From: Rosa chinensis
Taxonomy: Eukaryota > Streptophyta > Magnoliopsida > Rosales > Rosaceae
Assembly (NCBI RefSeq): GCF_002994745.2
Contig: NC_037088.1
Coordinates: 47,560,897-47,624,896 of the forward strand
Length of the DNA: 64,000 nucleotides
Reading direction: 5' to 3'
Shown: in pieces, positions 24,657 to 37,520 of the stretch
Layout of the letters: each line of letters starts with the position of its first letter
How positions within the stretch are numbered: position 1 is the stretch's first letter
Program-made: the position numbers and the translations under genes
Notes under the pieces: model-generated
Database searches by the model: none
Told to the model about the DNA's origin: nothing
Seen by the model: only the letters and a program-made list of their open reading frames with translations

Positions 24657-24814
24657 GTAGAAATCATTTAATAAAAGAAAATTTTTGCAGAGATGTCTAA
24701 ATAGAATCAGATAGAATAGTTATATGCAAGGCAAAGAGTTGACTGGAGAGTTATCCAACAAGTTCCTACAGTAACAGTAGAAATCATTTAATAAAAGAAA
24801 ATTTCTGGTAATGA
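24657..24814. repeat. Tandem duplicated RLP flank
   Basis: The segment acagtagaaatcatttaat with its neighbour aaaagaaaattt occurs at about 24653 and again about 24772. It matches the single copy near 10450. It marks the same deletion junction seen in unit B. Confidence 0.6.
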
Positions 24815-25480
24815 ATGAATTGGAGGAATTTATGTGAGACAGAGTGGAAAGAATGGGAGGAGGCCGATCACATCCCCATTGAGGTCAAGTTTCTGAGATT
24901 AGAGAGCTTGTCTATTGTTTCCAGCCAATCAGAAGTCTTAGATCGGCCCAAGTCAGGTCCAGATAATTTAAAGAAAGCGAGGGAGCCAATTGAGGTTTTT
25001 CTACAGCCTGAGAGAAGTGGTAATAGCGAGTTTATGATACTGCTGGTAAGGTTTCCAAGCTGATGATGTGGAATTTCACCACCTAAGACAGCATTAGAGT
25101 GATCTAGATATCTTAAAATGGTCAGATTACCAATGAGCTCTGGAATTTTGTTCCCGGTGAAGTCATTGGAGTTGAGCTTTAGGTGTCTTAAATTGGACAT
25201 GGATCAAATGGGCGCTGGAATTTGGCCCCCATTGAAGTCATTGTGACTGAGGTCCAAATATTCCAACTGCTGCAACTCAATGAGTTTAAGACTGCCTTTA
25301 CCTTTGAAAAACTCACCTTGTGGAGAGACTCCTCCAAGATGAAGTTGAATGATAAGGTCGGTCAGGGGGTCACAATAGTCCTTCCCATGTGCAATAGTCT
25401 TGATTTTCGGCCTTGCTGTCGAATGAAGAAAGTCACTTGGAGTCATCCACCAAGTCTTGTTTGATAGCTAGAAGTGCATC

Positions 25481-27592
25481 TGTAATACCCCAAAAATTCG
25501 AAGTGACTTCGTGGTCATGGGCACGAGTACGAAGCTTGGAGGAGTTGTGGAAGTAGTTCGAACGATTTTATTTTCGAAAACGAACGTTATTTAGAGGGTC
25601 TCAAAAAGTGACTTTTTATACGTGCGGAATTTGGGAACACTTCCTTCATGAAAGTTGTAGAGGTCGTCGATACGATCTCGTGCATATGTGAAACGCAATA
25701 TTCGGAGTTTGTATGAATAAGTTATGAATTTTTGAAAATTGGGAATTTTCTATAAATAGGAAAAATTTCTGATTTTTTTCATTAAGGACGAAAAATTTGA
25801 GTTTTTTGCGTTTTGGTCCCCCGGATTCTCTCTCAGCGCGCCTCAGACCCGACGGGTCTCGTCCGACCCGACCCGACCCGGCCGAACGGCCTTCCTCCTG
25901 CCTCCTCCGGCCCCCTGACCCGGGCTCCCCTGGGATCGCCGCTCCACGCCCAGCCTCCCTCCTGTGTCGCCTTGCCCCGACACTTCCCCCAAACATGGAT
26001 CGAAGCCACCCCAGCCTTCGTCGACCCGACCCTGACGGAAAACCAATTTTCCAGCGTCCCCTCGGCCGATCCTTCCCATTTTTGTGATCTCCTCCTTCCC
26101 CTAATCATCCCCATATAAGCCTTGCACGATGATTTTGAGTGTGGAGCTAAAGATCAAGGATTGAAGTTTTAGACGTCCCTGATTCAATCTAGAAACTGAT
26201 CGTGCGTCCGAGATTAATCCAACTTCAAAGCTTGATTTAGGACGTTGATCAACCTTTTATTTTGAAGAAGTTTGTAGTTGACGACTTTTGCATCGGAGGT
26301 GGTTGACCGGCATTGACTGCCGTCTGACCTCCACGTGTGGCGGCGCGTCGGACCTTTTTTTGAGTTTATATTATCTAGGCGATGATGTACGCATCCATAC
26401 GAGCGTTTTGATATATCACAAGGTTATTTTAGAAAAAGTTGATAAATAGTGGATTTACGTTTTGACGTTACTATTTAACGTTTTTACGTTTTATCTTCGG
26501 TTTACGATTTTGATATGTTGATCGTATGACTGTCCCGATGACTTTGTAAGGTCACGGACGAAGATCCGACCGCTGGATCTTCGTATAATTGTGAAATAGT
26601 GGTTTGGAAGGCGATTCGTGAGAATTCGACAGTCGGATTTTCATATAAATTTGTGGAGATGTTAGTAAAGGCGATTCAAGAAGATCCGACCGTTGGATCT
26701 TCGTGATAATTTAGGAGGATGATCCTAAGGGCGATCTGTGAGGATCCGACCGTTGGATCATCGTTTAATTTCGATCCGACCTTTGGATCATCGTTTGATT
26801 TCGATCCGACCGTTGGGTCATCGTTTAATTTTGATCCGACCGTTGGATCATCATTAATTTAGAATCCGACAGTTGGATTGTAGTATTTGTGTGGTTTATG
26901 AATGATTTGCTAAGTTAAGATCGTATCTGACTAGGTGATTGACGGTTTGAGTTGGTGGACGATTGTGAATCGTATTTTGAGCTGTTAAGAAGACGCAGCG
27001 GGATTAGAGGTGAGTAAACCGCACATGGTTCATTCACGAACCGAAGTTCTAAATATTTATGTTTATTTGTGGAAATTGTTTTGAATTAAATAATTGTTTT
27101 GAAAAATATGAACTCGATCGACTACGGTTCATAGAGCTACGGCTCACAGATAAGAAAATGATTTTAAGTATAAAAAGGAATTTATTGCTTTATTGTATGA
27201 GATCTATAGTTGGTATTAATAGGCATTCCTGTGTGAATGTCTATGTACATATATTATTTACATGAAAAATATATATGTATTGATGGATTTTGTTGAGGAA
27301 ACCATATAGTAAGGTGTTGAGTTTTATTGTTTGAGAAACAATAAATTGTTGATCTGTGGAGATGTATTGATCTGTGAAGATCAATAAGTCACGGGGTGAC
27401 CATGGCATACTATTAGTGAACCACGCTCTTGTACCGGGTTAGTGGTTACTAATAGCATTAAATCGTGAACCACGCTCTCGCGCCGGGTAGGTGGAAACAA
27501 TCAGTTAGAGCTCTAGTCTGTCTGCCAAATGTTGAGTGATCTTATGAGGGTAACGTGGAGTTACTTGTGACTCATAGGTATGTATATATATA

Positions 27593-27633
<41 letters not shown>

Positions 27634-28094
27634 TGAGAAAGTGACGTGGTTTTGTGGTGGTCGTTGTGATTGTGATATTTCTACAATTTCTATGCTTGAG
27701 TTGAAATTGTCAATTTAAATTTGTGCAATCCTTAAGTTTACTCATACGGGCTGTCAAAAGCTTACCGGGTTTGTGTTGTTGCAATCCCGGTACACTATTC
27801 AAACGGTGTAGCGGATAATCCTGCAGGTCAGGAGAAACAGGGTGGTGATCGGGCTGCTTAGGGCAGTGGCATTTGAGTCACAGCATTATTGTGAGTTTTG
27901 TTATGTTCAATTCGAACTTTACAATTTGGAATTTGTGAGAGTGTGCTGTAATAAGAAATTAAAGAGTTGGGTTTTGTAATATTGAGTGGTGTGGGGCGTG
28001 TTACTCTGAAAGAGAAAAATTTAGATTGGTATTTGTATTTGTAATTATTCATGTTTCGGATTTGAATTGGTTATTCAAAATCCGGGGCGTGACA
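25481..28094 (+). mobile_element. Large solo LTR (2.6 kb)
   Basis: It begins TGTAATACCCC and ends GGGGCGTGACA. The flanking pentamers are gcatc (25476-25480) and acatc (28095-28099), a 4-of-5 match. Comparison with the uninterrupted unit B (near 11130) confirms the insertion point. A TATA box, ctataaatagg, lies near 25751. The part at 25810-26110 is C-rich and gives spurious frames in several directions. Repeated ccgaccgttggat motifs occupy 26560-26880, and a TA microsatellite lies near 27580-27628. Length and ends suggest a Gypsy family; no internal genes remain. Confidence 0.85.
26561..26880. repeat. MSA-like motif array inside LTR
   Basis: The segment gatccgaccgttggatc recurs with variation every 20-60 bases. 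Exact gaccgttgga or gaccgttggg occurs at 26688, 26748, 26808 and 26838. The reverse complement fits YCYAACGGYY, the mitosis-specific activator (MSA) consensus bound by plant MYB3R factors. Whether it functions here is inference. Confidence 0.6.
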
Positions 28095-28246
28095 ACATCC
28101 CCCTCCCTCTCCACGCACTCTCTCATCACATTAACATGGTTGTGGCTGAGAGATAAGGAAGCGTTGATATTGCATGGACATGTTTCAAGCACCATCTGGC
28201 CTCCATAATAACAATTAAATAAAAACGAGACTATTTGAGACGACAT

Positions 28247-29591
28247 AAGAAGCTCATGCCATACAAGTATTTATATGCATTAGTTCTTAATAGTTATCAT
28301 GCAAACAGTTGCTTTCACTTGCAATTCATTGATGTTGGAAACATGGTAAGCTCAAGTAACTTCCCTAATATGGCACATTGCATCTCATCTTCAGGCTGCT
28401 GCCCTTTCTGCACTCGGATTGGAGAATACAGCACAATCAGCACTGAAGGAATTATGCTTGAAGCCAAAAGCAATACTGCTGCTGAACACAAGTGAGAATA
28501 AAGGCTTAGGTACTAAATGTGACACTTATCATTCCAACGTATATAGGTTCAACGCAAGGTTCCAAACCAGGGAAGTTGAAGCTTCACACATTATGGTGAT
28601 GTTTGATATGTGGTAGTTATTTTCTGGTGCGCTAGTTTGTAGTTAAATCTTTATTTTGTTTGACCCTATACAAATAACTTTGAAAAAACATGGAAAAAGA
28701 AGAAGATTAGTTGAGATTAGTTGTAGAAGGCCGTTGAAGGAAAATACTTGTAACAAAAGCATACAATTTGTGTATAGATACCATGCCTGTCTATTCTTCT
28801 TGATGAAAAACAGTTGAATTCAAGAAAGAAAACCTCAAGATGCAGTCCCTAATCAGTGGTCATTCAATAGTTACTGATCGCATACGTTATCATTTAAACT
28901 ATAATACTGCAAAAATTTCTAAAATAACACTAGCTAGAATAGAAATTATTTGAGGCAAAGAGTTTATTGGACCAACAAGTTTTTACAGTTTTTTTTTTTT
29001 TTTTAGGAAGCGGAGTAAGAGCTAACTCATTGCTCTTACCCGAATTTATTGAAAATCAGATAAAAGATACATAGCAAGGGGGACTATGCCAATACCTTGC
29101 TAGGATAAAATACAAGCTGAAAAGTACAATAATCAAGAATGGTAAAATAACTAACTGAGCACAACTCTAACATGAATATGAAGAAAATGACCAACTGCCA
29201 ATTCCGACTATTCTGATACTTATCATAAATGTCAGTACCAGGGATATGAGGGGTAGCTTCTTATTGAAACTAATACAATGAGACATGGAAACTGAACTTA
29301 GCAAGGTAAAGACAAAAGAAAGAAAAACATGACCGAACAAGTAGGGTACTAAACACTGTATACTTGAAGACTTGAGCAGATGACTGTACAGCGCAAGTAT
29401 GTGATGTGCTCAATTGAAAGGAAGCTCTTGTTTCGGAAGATGCTGGCGCTGTATAAAACATAAGTGGAATACCATTAGTCGATTAGTATGAAAAGACAAA
29501 CTTATAATAACCAATTATTCCAATGATGATGCAGTATAAAAAAGCTATCTATGATGAACACATAGATGTAGAGAAAGAGAGAGATTACCGC
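28247..29591. other. Intergenic: unit E upstream and large RLP 3' flank
   Basis: 28510-28990 carries RLP 3'-flank words also present at 3985-4200. A T-run at 28990-29006 followed by taagagctaactcattgctc and aatttattgaaaatcag reads, on the minus strand, like the 3' end of a truncated LINE with poly(A). No gene is supported. A short segment near 28395-28490 has open frames but no recognisable protein. Confidence 0.45.
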
Positions 29592-32500
29592 TTAAGATTG
29601 TCCACTAAGCATATCCTTTAATTGCCGTCTGATCAAAGCTACCCTCACATAAAGCCAACCATTTAAAGCATTCAAGAAGTTGTAGTATGCATATCTCCAT
29701 GACCGCTTGAATATCAAACACCCAGAGACTCCCCAGAATCCAACACCAAATCCAAGTCCCAGACCAATGTAAAAGCCTAGTGTGATGAGCTCATCTGGAT
29801 CTTCTTGATCACTCGAGACATTTGGCCGACCAGTTCCCTCTGGATTACAAGCTTCAAGTGGACGTCCACACAATTGAGGATTTCCGGCATAAAAGGACGG
29901 ATCAAAGCTCTAGAGCTGAGTACCAGTTGGAATTTCACCAGACAAGTTGTTATATGATAAATTCATGTAAGTAAGTCTATCGATCCGAGCAAGGCTTGTC
30001 GGAATCCTGCCTCCTATCTTGTTTCTAGACAAATCAAGAGAATCTAGTGACTTCAACTTTCCGATCTCTAGAGGTATTTTTCCAGATAAATTGTTCCTCG
30101 AAAGGTTCAGAGAAACCAGCCCAACGAGATGAGTGATTTCACTTGGAATCTCCCCTGTTAATCTGTTGCTTGAGAGATCAATTCTCTTGACCAGTCCCAA
30201 AGTACTTTTGTATGAACACAACGTTCCTTTCCACATGAAGGTTGCATCATCCTCATAATAAAGAGAACTCATAGGTGGTTCGGCCTCAGATGTATTAAAA
30301 GAATGTCTGATGGTTAGATTTGAATTTCCTTCTTGCGCAGAAGAAGTCAAATTATTGAGGCATTTTGGTATAGTTCCAGATATTTCATTCACAGAGACAT
30401 CCAGAATTTGAAGATATGCTAGATGGCATAATTGTGAAGGCAAACTTCCACTAAACTGATTAAATTGAAGCATAAGAATAACCAAATTTGGAAGGCAGAC
30501 CCCTAACCATTCAGGCACTGAACTTGAAAGCTTATTGTCCCCAAGATCAATAACATTTAAGCTTGTACAACTCTTCAAGGATGAAGGCAATTCTCCCACA
30601 AGTCTGTTTCTCCTTAATTTCAATGTTTTGATTCTAAGTAAACATCCTATATTGGGTGGGATTTTACCAGAAAAAGAATTGTTACTCAAATCGAGAAGAT
30701 CTAGATTAACCCAATGTCTCCAGCAATCTGGAAGTTCTCTAGAAATATGATTACTGGAGAGATCAAGAAATCTGGAAATTTTAACATTCGATGAACACAA
30801 GAAGGAAGTCATCTCTAAAAATTTATTATCAGAGAGATCCAAATATTTCACATTTGATAGAAATGGGGGCACTGGACCTTCCAACTGGTTGGAACTAAAC
30901 CGAACTTCAACTCCGTTAACTGATACAGCCTCTGAACTCCCTAATGTTCCTCTAATTTGATTGTTAGACAGATCTATAGTCGAACGATCACCTAATAGAC
31001 CCCAGAACCAACTTGGAAGGACATCTGAAATGTCACCATCAGACATGTCAAGGTAGGAAAGATCTTTTTGGGTTCGAAGCCATTTTGGGAAATCCAGCCC
31101 CACCATACAAGACCTCAAGCTTAGATAATACAATTGAGAAGGAAAAACCCAATCAGAAGTGACATTGAATTCTAATAATGGGTTATAGGATAAATCCAAC
31201 TCATCTAGATTAAAGAGTTTTGAGAAATGGGTTTCTGAAATCTCCCCTTCCAAACGATTCATACTAAGATTTATAAAGCCCAACCCAGACATCTGTCCAA
31301 TACTTTGCGGTATTCTTCCGCTTAACAGATTTCTAGAGAGATCTAAACTCCACAAAGATGATAGTTGCCCAATAGTTTCAGGTATGCTTCTGCTTAATTG
31401 ATTTCCGGAAAGAACTAAACGTTTCAATGATGAGAATTACCCAATACCTTCTGGAATTCTTCCGCTCAGAAGATTTCCAGAGAGATCCAAGACATACAAA
31501 CCGGAGAGTTTCCCAATACTTTCCGGTATCATCCATTGTAATTGATTTTGATCAACATATAATTGTTTCAGAGAAGAAAAATTTCCAATACTATCCAGAA
31601 CACTCAACTTATTTTTGGAGAGAGTTAATACCTCCAATGATGAAACGCTTGTAAGATTAGGAAGTGACCCAGCAAGATGATTATTGGAAAGATCAAAACT
31701 CTGTAATGAATTTTGAAAACATGCTGAACATCCTTGAACAAACTCAGAAAGTTGTCCACTTGTCAGATTACAACCTAAAACTGACACATGTCGCAAACTG
31801 CATAACTGGCCAATGGAGGCTGGGATCCCTCCTCCGAATGGGTTATAAGAGATGTCAAGACGTGCAAGTGAGCTCATGTTTGCAAAAACATCGTGAATCA
31901 AACCACTTAATTTGTTGGAAGAGAGGTTAAGATATGAAAGTGAGCCCATGTTTCTGAAAGCATCGGGAGTCAAACCACTTAATTGGTTGGAAGACAGGGC
32001 AAGATATTCAAGTGAGCTCATGTTTCTGAAAGCATTGGGAATAAAACCACTTAATTGGTTGGAAGAGAGGTAAAGACGTGCAAGTGAGCTCATGTTTGCG
32101 AAAGCATTCGGAATCAAACCACTTAATTGGTTGGAATAGAGGTCAAGATTTACAAGGGAGTCCATGTTTCTAAAAACATCAGGATTCAAACCACTTAATT
32201 GGTTGGAAGAGAGGTCAAGCTCTACAAGTGACCTCATGTTTGCGAAAGCATTAGGAGTCAAACCACTTAATTGGTTGGAAGAGAGACTAAGAGATGCAAG
32301 TGAGCCCATGTTTCTGAAAGCATCGGGAATCAAGCCACTTAATTGGTTGGAAGAGAGGTCAAGATGTTCAAGTGAGCTCATGTTTCTGAAAGCATCGGGA
32401 ATCAAACCACTTAATTGGTTGGAAGAGAAACTGAGATATGCAAGTGAGCCCATGTTTCTGAAAGCATCGGGAATCAAACCACTTAATTGGTTGGAAGAGA

Positions 32501-34361
32501 GACTGAGATATGCAAGTGAGCTCATGTTTGCAAAGGCATTAGGAGTCAAACCACTTAATTGGTTGGAAGAGAGGTATAGATATTCAAGCGAGCCCATGTT
32601 TCTGAAAACATTAGGAGTCAAACCACTTAATTGGTTGGAAGAGAGGTATAGATATGCAAGCGAGCTCATGTTTGAGAAAGCATTGGGAGTCAAACCACTT
32701 AATTGGTTGGAAGAGAGACTGAGATATGCAAGGGAGCTCATGTTTGCGAAAGCATTCGGAATCAAACCACTTAATTGGTTGGAAGAGAGACTGAGATATG
32801 CAAGTGAGCTCATGTTTGCAAAAGCATTAGGAGTCAAACCACTTAATTGGTTGGAAGAGAGGGATAGATATTCAAGCGAGCCCATGTTTCTGAAAACATC
32901 GGGAGTCAAACCACTTAATTGGTTGGAAGAGAAGTCAAGATTTTCAAGTGAACTCATATTTGCGAAAGCATCGTGAATCAAACCACTTAATTGGTTGGAA
33001 GAGAGGGATAGATGTTCAAGTGAGCCAATGTTTTTGAAAACATCGGGAATCAAACCACTGAATTGGTTGGAAGAGAGGTCAAGATATGCAAGTGAGCCCA
33101 TGTTTGCAAAAGCATCCGGAATCAAACCACTAAATTGGTTGGAAGAGAGGGATAGATGTTCAAGTGAGCCCATGTTTCTGAAAACATCGGGAATCAAACC
33201 ACTTAATTGGTTGGAAGAGAGGTCAAGATATGCAAGTGAGCCCATGTTTGCAAAAGCATCCGGAATCAAACCACTAAATTGGTTGGAAGAGAGGGATAGA
33301 TGTTCAAGTGAGCCCATGTTTCTGAAAACATCGGGAAACAAATCACTTAATTGGTTGGAAGCGAGGTCAAGATATGCAAGTGAGCTCATGTTTGCAAAAG
33401 CATCCGGAATCAAACCACTTAGTTGGTTGGAAGAGAGGTCAAGATGAACAAGGGTGGTATTGAAATTGCACAACCATTTGAATATTGAAGAAATGACATC
33501 AGGATTTCCAGACAAATCAACACTAACAAGAGAATTGGAAGAATTTATGTGAGAAAGAGTGGAAAGAGTTGGAGGAGGAAGACTACAGAATCTCAAGGTT
33601 AAGTTTCTTAATTTGGGGAGCTTGTTTATTGTTTCCAACCAATCAGAAGCCTTAATCATACCGACCCAACTCAGGTCCAGGTATTTTAAAGAAGAAAGAT
33701 GTGGGAGCCAATGGAAGTTTTCTACACCATGAGTGATGTCATTATACCCGAGATTGAGATACTGCAAATGAGTAAGATTTCCAAGCTGATGATATGGAGT
33801 ATCACCTTCAAAGAAATTCTCAGAGAGATCTAAATATCTTAAATTGGTCAGATTACTAATGAGCTCCGGAATTTTGCTCCCAGTGAGGCCATTGTAATGG
33901 AGATCTAGGTGTCTTAAATTGAACAAAGAAAAAATGAGCGCTGGAATTTGGTTGGCATTGAAGAAATTGTGACTGAGGTCCAAATATTCCAAATGCTGCA
34001 ACTCAATGAGTTTAGGACTAACTATTCCTTTAAAATATTTGTAAGTCTTAAACTCACCTAGTGAAGAGATCACCTCCAGTCCTCCAAGATGATGTTGAGT
34101 AACATGGCCCGTCTGGTGATCGCAGTGGACTCTTTCCCATCGGCAACAGTCTTGCTTTTTGGCTTCGCTTCCCCAAGAAGAGAGCAGGTTGTATTCATCC
34201 ATCAGGTCTCTTTTGATAGCAAGGAGTGCACCCCTCTCCCTCTCAAGGCACCTCGTCGTCAAGTTAGCATGGTGGTTGCCGAGTGATAAGGAACCGTTGA
34301 TATGCAGAAGAAGCACAATTGATATTGCAAAAGCATGTCTGAGCCACCTTCCCAACTCCAT
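29592..34361 (-). pseudogene. Large Cf/EIX-type receptor-like protein with LRR expansion
   Basis: A single frame of 1,590 codons. Features by codon: signal peptide about 1-27; N-cap with CCRWERVHC ending at 80; about eight ordinary LRRs; then about 22 near-identical 24-residue LRRs (about 303-830); ordinary LRRs; an island containing MWKG; four final LRRs; an acidic linker; a transmembrane helix about 1530-1551; and a short basic tail. There is no kinase, so signalling would need partner kinases, as for other RLPs. The start at 34361 fits the signal peptide and a TATA box about 60 bases upstream. Two in-frame stops break it: TAA at 31437-31439 (codon 975) and TAG at 29910-29912 (codon 1484). 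No frameshift was found. Typical RLPs of this class are about 900-1,100 residues, so this one is much longer. A secreted LRR protein ending at codon 974 is conceivable. Confidence 0.85.
31870..33455 (-). repeat. LRR-coding minisatellite, 72-bp unit, about 22 copies
   Basis: Each unit encodes a variant of SSNQLSGLIPDAFANMSS preceded by Lx(Y/H)LxL. Two unit types, ANMSS-LAYL and RNMGS-LEHL, often alternate, giving a 144-bp higher-order period. Variable sites cluster at the LRR positions after LxxLxL and at IPDAF/TPNAF/IPDVF. The opposite strand stays open for hundreds of codons over the array because of the repeat; those frames are artefacts. Confidence 0.9.
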
Positions 34362-34411
34362 CTTAATTAATGTAATCAAGACGATGTTGGAATAAGAAGC
34401 ACAATTGCACT

Positions 34412-34432
34412 GCAAGTATTTATATGTATGGC
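34412..34432 (-). promoter_or_regulatory. TATA region of large RLP
   Basis: On the minus strand catacatataaatacttgc lies about 55-70 bases before the start codon. The region to 34540 is conserved upstream of unit C (15480-15616). Confidence 0.55.
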
Positions 34433-35959
34433 TGTGTGATTTATAAGAATACTATCTATGCATGCAAATGACTCCCCATTTATAATGACTCCTCACAAGA
34501 ATTTATCCAAGCATTTCATATCTGAAATAGAGGCACAAGGTCATACAGGACAAAATACGAAAGAAGGAAGAGAGTATCATCTACGTTGACCATTAACTGA
34601 CATGACTTGAGTTGACTTAATTAATAATTGCTTGAGAAGCGTAGTGCAAAGTTAATAGTGAAAACAATTAACACAAAGACAACTTTTGCCTATAACACAG
34701 AGCTCAATAACACTCGTGGGGTTATCACTTGTCAAATTCTCAGGATAAAATTAAGGGGAATTTGATTCTACACCCAAATTTACACACCCCTTTTAGAATA
34801 AACTCATCCATAAGAGTGTTTTAATATACACCCAAACCTATTAATTAGGTTTATTCAAAATAAAAAAACATTTTAAATATGATAAATATTAAAACCCAAT
34901 GTTGTTAAGAATTACTAAAGTTGCCACTATCAAATTCCCCATTCACCTTTTAAATAGGATTAATAGTCAAAATCATCTAGCAAATAGTATGGAGTTTGAT
35001 TGACGTTATTGTTGGTATTACCTTCACTTTAGGTTTTAATCAGTACTTAATTTTAGATGTTTACATTAATCTCATTATTATGATAATTTGGTATGTTTCT
35101 GCCTATATATAAAAGCTAGTGAATTCATTCGTCATTTTTTTTCTTTGGGTGGAGACCTTTCACAAAGTTGCATCTGATTTCAAAGCATGATTTCAAACGA
35201 CCTATTCATGAGGTTTATTTCATCATTTTCAAATAGGTACATATATCGTATTCATAATTCAAATTACCTATGCATCAGATTTATTTAGTATAATATCTTT
35301 GTTAATCTCTTGATTTTGTGTAAAGCTTGAATTGGATGGATTTTTAGGGCACGTCCTGTATTGTTTCTTAAAACTGTTTTCTGTATTTGAAATCCTAAAA
35401 TAGTCGTAATTTGCGTTCGGCTTGGTGGATTCCTAATACAATGAAAACTCTATCTTAAATACAAAATCAATTTTAGTCTATCTTTTCCAAAACAAGATAT
35501 CAGCGTATCCTCTATTCTTTGAAAACAGAATCATGAATTTGTGAAAACACGGGATGCTGATTTTACGAGAAAGAGAAGAGCCGGATACTGATTTCGCGAC
35601 AAAGAGAAGAGCGGGAAGAATGAAGCGCCAGATTAGAGCGCCAATTTTTGGCTCAAAGACCCTATATATTCATCGATTCATTCTTCTCTGACAATCCAGA
35701 TCTTAGCCTTGTTCATCTTCTTCAGGAAATAGAGCTTTGTTTGGACTCTACTTCACAAGGTATGGAGTCTTCCCCTCTTCTGAATTTAGTTCAGTCTTCC
35801 TCTCGTTCTGAATTTGCTTCCATTAATCTTCCTCAGGAAACAGACCTTCGTTTGGATTCTCCCGCACAAGGTATGGAGTCTGTTGCTTTCATTAATATAT
35901 ATCAATATACTATTTGTTATTTGGTTACTGATGGGTATTAGTATTACAGCATCATCATA

Positions 35960-37520
35960 CTTATTTGATATGTGAACACTCGTCTTTATGTCATCTCTTA
36001 GTTCCTAACAAAGTGTGCCGAAAGTATGAGTGTTTATGTTATTAGATTAAGCCCAGCATCTTACGGAACAAAACTAAGGATCTTCAGTTTGTCTAATGTG
36101 TCACATAATACTAATCCCCGAGGTAGTTCATTGAAAAAGATGCTTTTGATATGTAAATTGAACATTTATGAAGAATGCTGTTCTGTTATGAAGAATGCTT
36201 TTGATAAATGAACCTAAAGAAAATATAGTGAGAAGTATATATTTTTTTTTCATGCCTCCTTAGTTAGTGTAGTTTTGTTGTTAGTTTCCAGCTTGTTTGT
36301 TTCTTATTTCCCTTCTTTTGTATTCTGTTCTATTTGTTTCTTGTGGTTTTAATAATTTCATTATAGTAGTTGATGTAAAATAGAACAAATGATTTCATGG
36401 TTTGCTATTTTGAGGCCGGCCTCTTCAATGCTGGTATATAAACTAAGTTAATGGTAAGATCCTATCAGGTTTTTTTGATTTAATGGTTCCTTCTGGTTTT
36501 AATGAAACTTCTAATACAAAATTTCTAGGCATACAAACCCACAATTCTATATCTAAGCTATTACTTGAAATTACAGGATGATAAGTTGACAACGTAACAG
36601 TATAGTCTTCTCCTGAATGCATTTTTCTACAGAGAAAAATGTTATTTGAAACTGATTTACTTCTTTTAGTCTAATTATTCCTGTTTGTATATGGAACCCC
36701 TTTCTTTAAGTCTCTTGCATACTATTGCATATGCTACAAGAACAATCCCTATCATATATTTAAATTGTTTGTTTGCCTCATCAGCTTTCTGGTAAAACAA
36801 CCAACATATGCTACAAGAACAATCCCCATCATATATTTAAATTGTTTGTCTCATCAGCTTCTTGGTAAAACAACCAACTACCATTACAATTGAATAATCA
36901 AAGTTGGCAAGTTATAAGTCATTGTTTATGTTGATTCTGAAATGCTACACTCTATTCATTGAAAAAGCTTTGCCAGAAATATGCCTCACAATAATATCCT
37001 GATTTGATAGCAATAATACTATTTCTTATTTGCTTACAATCCTTCTTATTTGATATCTGAACACTCGTCCATATGTCATCTCTTAGTTCCTGACATAGTG
37101 TGTCAAAAGCAAGATTTTTCTGTTATTAGATTAATCCCAGCATGTTACAAAACAAAACCAAGGATCTTCAGTTTCTCAAATGTGTCAGATAATACTAATC
37201 CCCAAGATAGTTTATTCAAAAAGGTGCTTTTGATATGTAATTTGGACACTTATGAATTTATGAGATTGCTTGGTTGATGGAAATTATGCATTTGGCTTCA
37301 TGTTTCATGATTTTTATGGACTCTGTCGTTCCCTGACATGGTAGAAACATATTTATTAATTTTCAAAGTGGGTTGACATCTTTACTAAAACAAAACACTA
37401 GCAGATGAACCTAAAGAAACTACAATCAGTACTATATTTCTTTCTTTTTTCTAATGCTTCCTCAGTCTGTGCAGTTCTGTTGTTTGTATTCAGCTTGTTT
37501 GTTTCTCTTATTTCCCTTCT
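35960..37520 (+). repeat. Direct duplication in Harbinger 5' region
   Basis: 35975-36340 is repeated at about 37055-37520 with point changes (shared words include atgtcatctcttagttcct and aaggatcttcagttt). A smaller pair, acatatgctacaagaacaat and nearby bases, lies near 36727 and 36808. No protein is recognised; the region could be the 5' UTR or an intron of the Myb-like gene. Confidence 0.7.

Larger units (their letters stand above)
24815..28246 (-). pseudogene. RLP unit E, N-terminal fragment split by LTR
   Basis: The 5' part (28246-28095) encodes a leader like that of unit B and ends in the N-cap region (ECVEREGD). The continuation (25480-24815) encodes the rest of the N-cap and LRRs such as LQQLEYLDLSHNDFNGGQIPAPI and LIGNLTILRYLDHSN, down to LETIDKLSNLRN. 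A solo LTR of 2.6 kb separates the two parts. Frame changes occur between LRRs. Like unit B it ends at a deletion junction leading straight into 3' flank, so the C-terminal LRRs, island and membrane segment are absent. It is nonfunctional. Confidence 0.75.

Noticed and set aside
25797..26118. Overlapping frames on both strands in the C-rich part of the LTR
   Set aside because: Low-stop GC-rich sequence gives open frames in four frames at once; none has a domain.
32164..33447. Plus-strand frames of 270 and 150 codons opposite the LRR array
   Set aside because: They are the reverse complement of the 72-bp repeat, which happens to lack stops in that frame; the periodic KPLNWLEER is just the antisense of the LRR unit.
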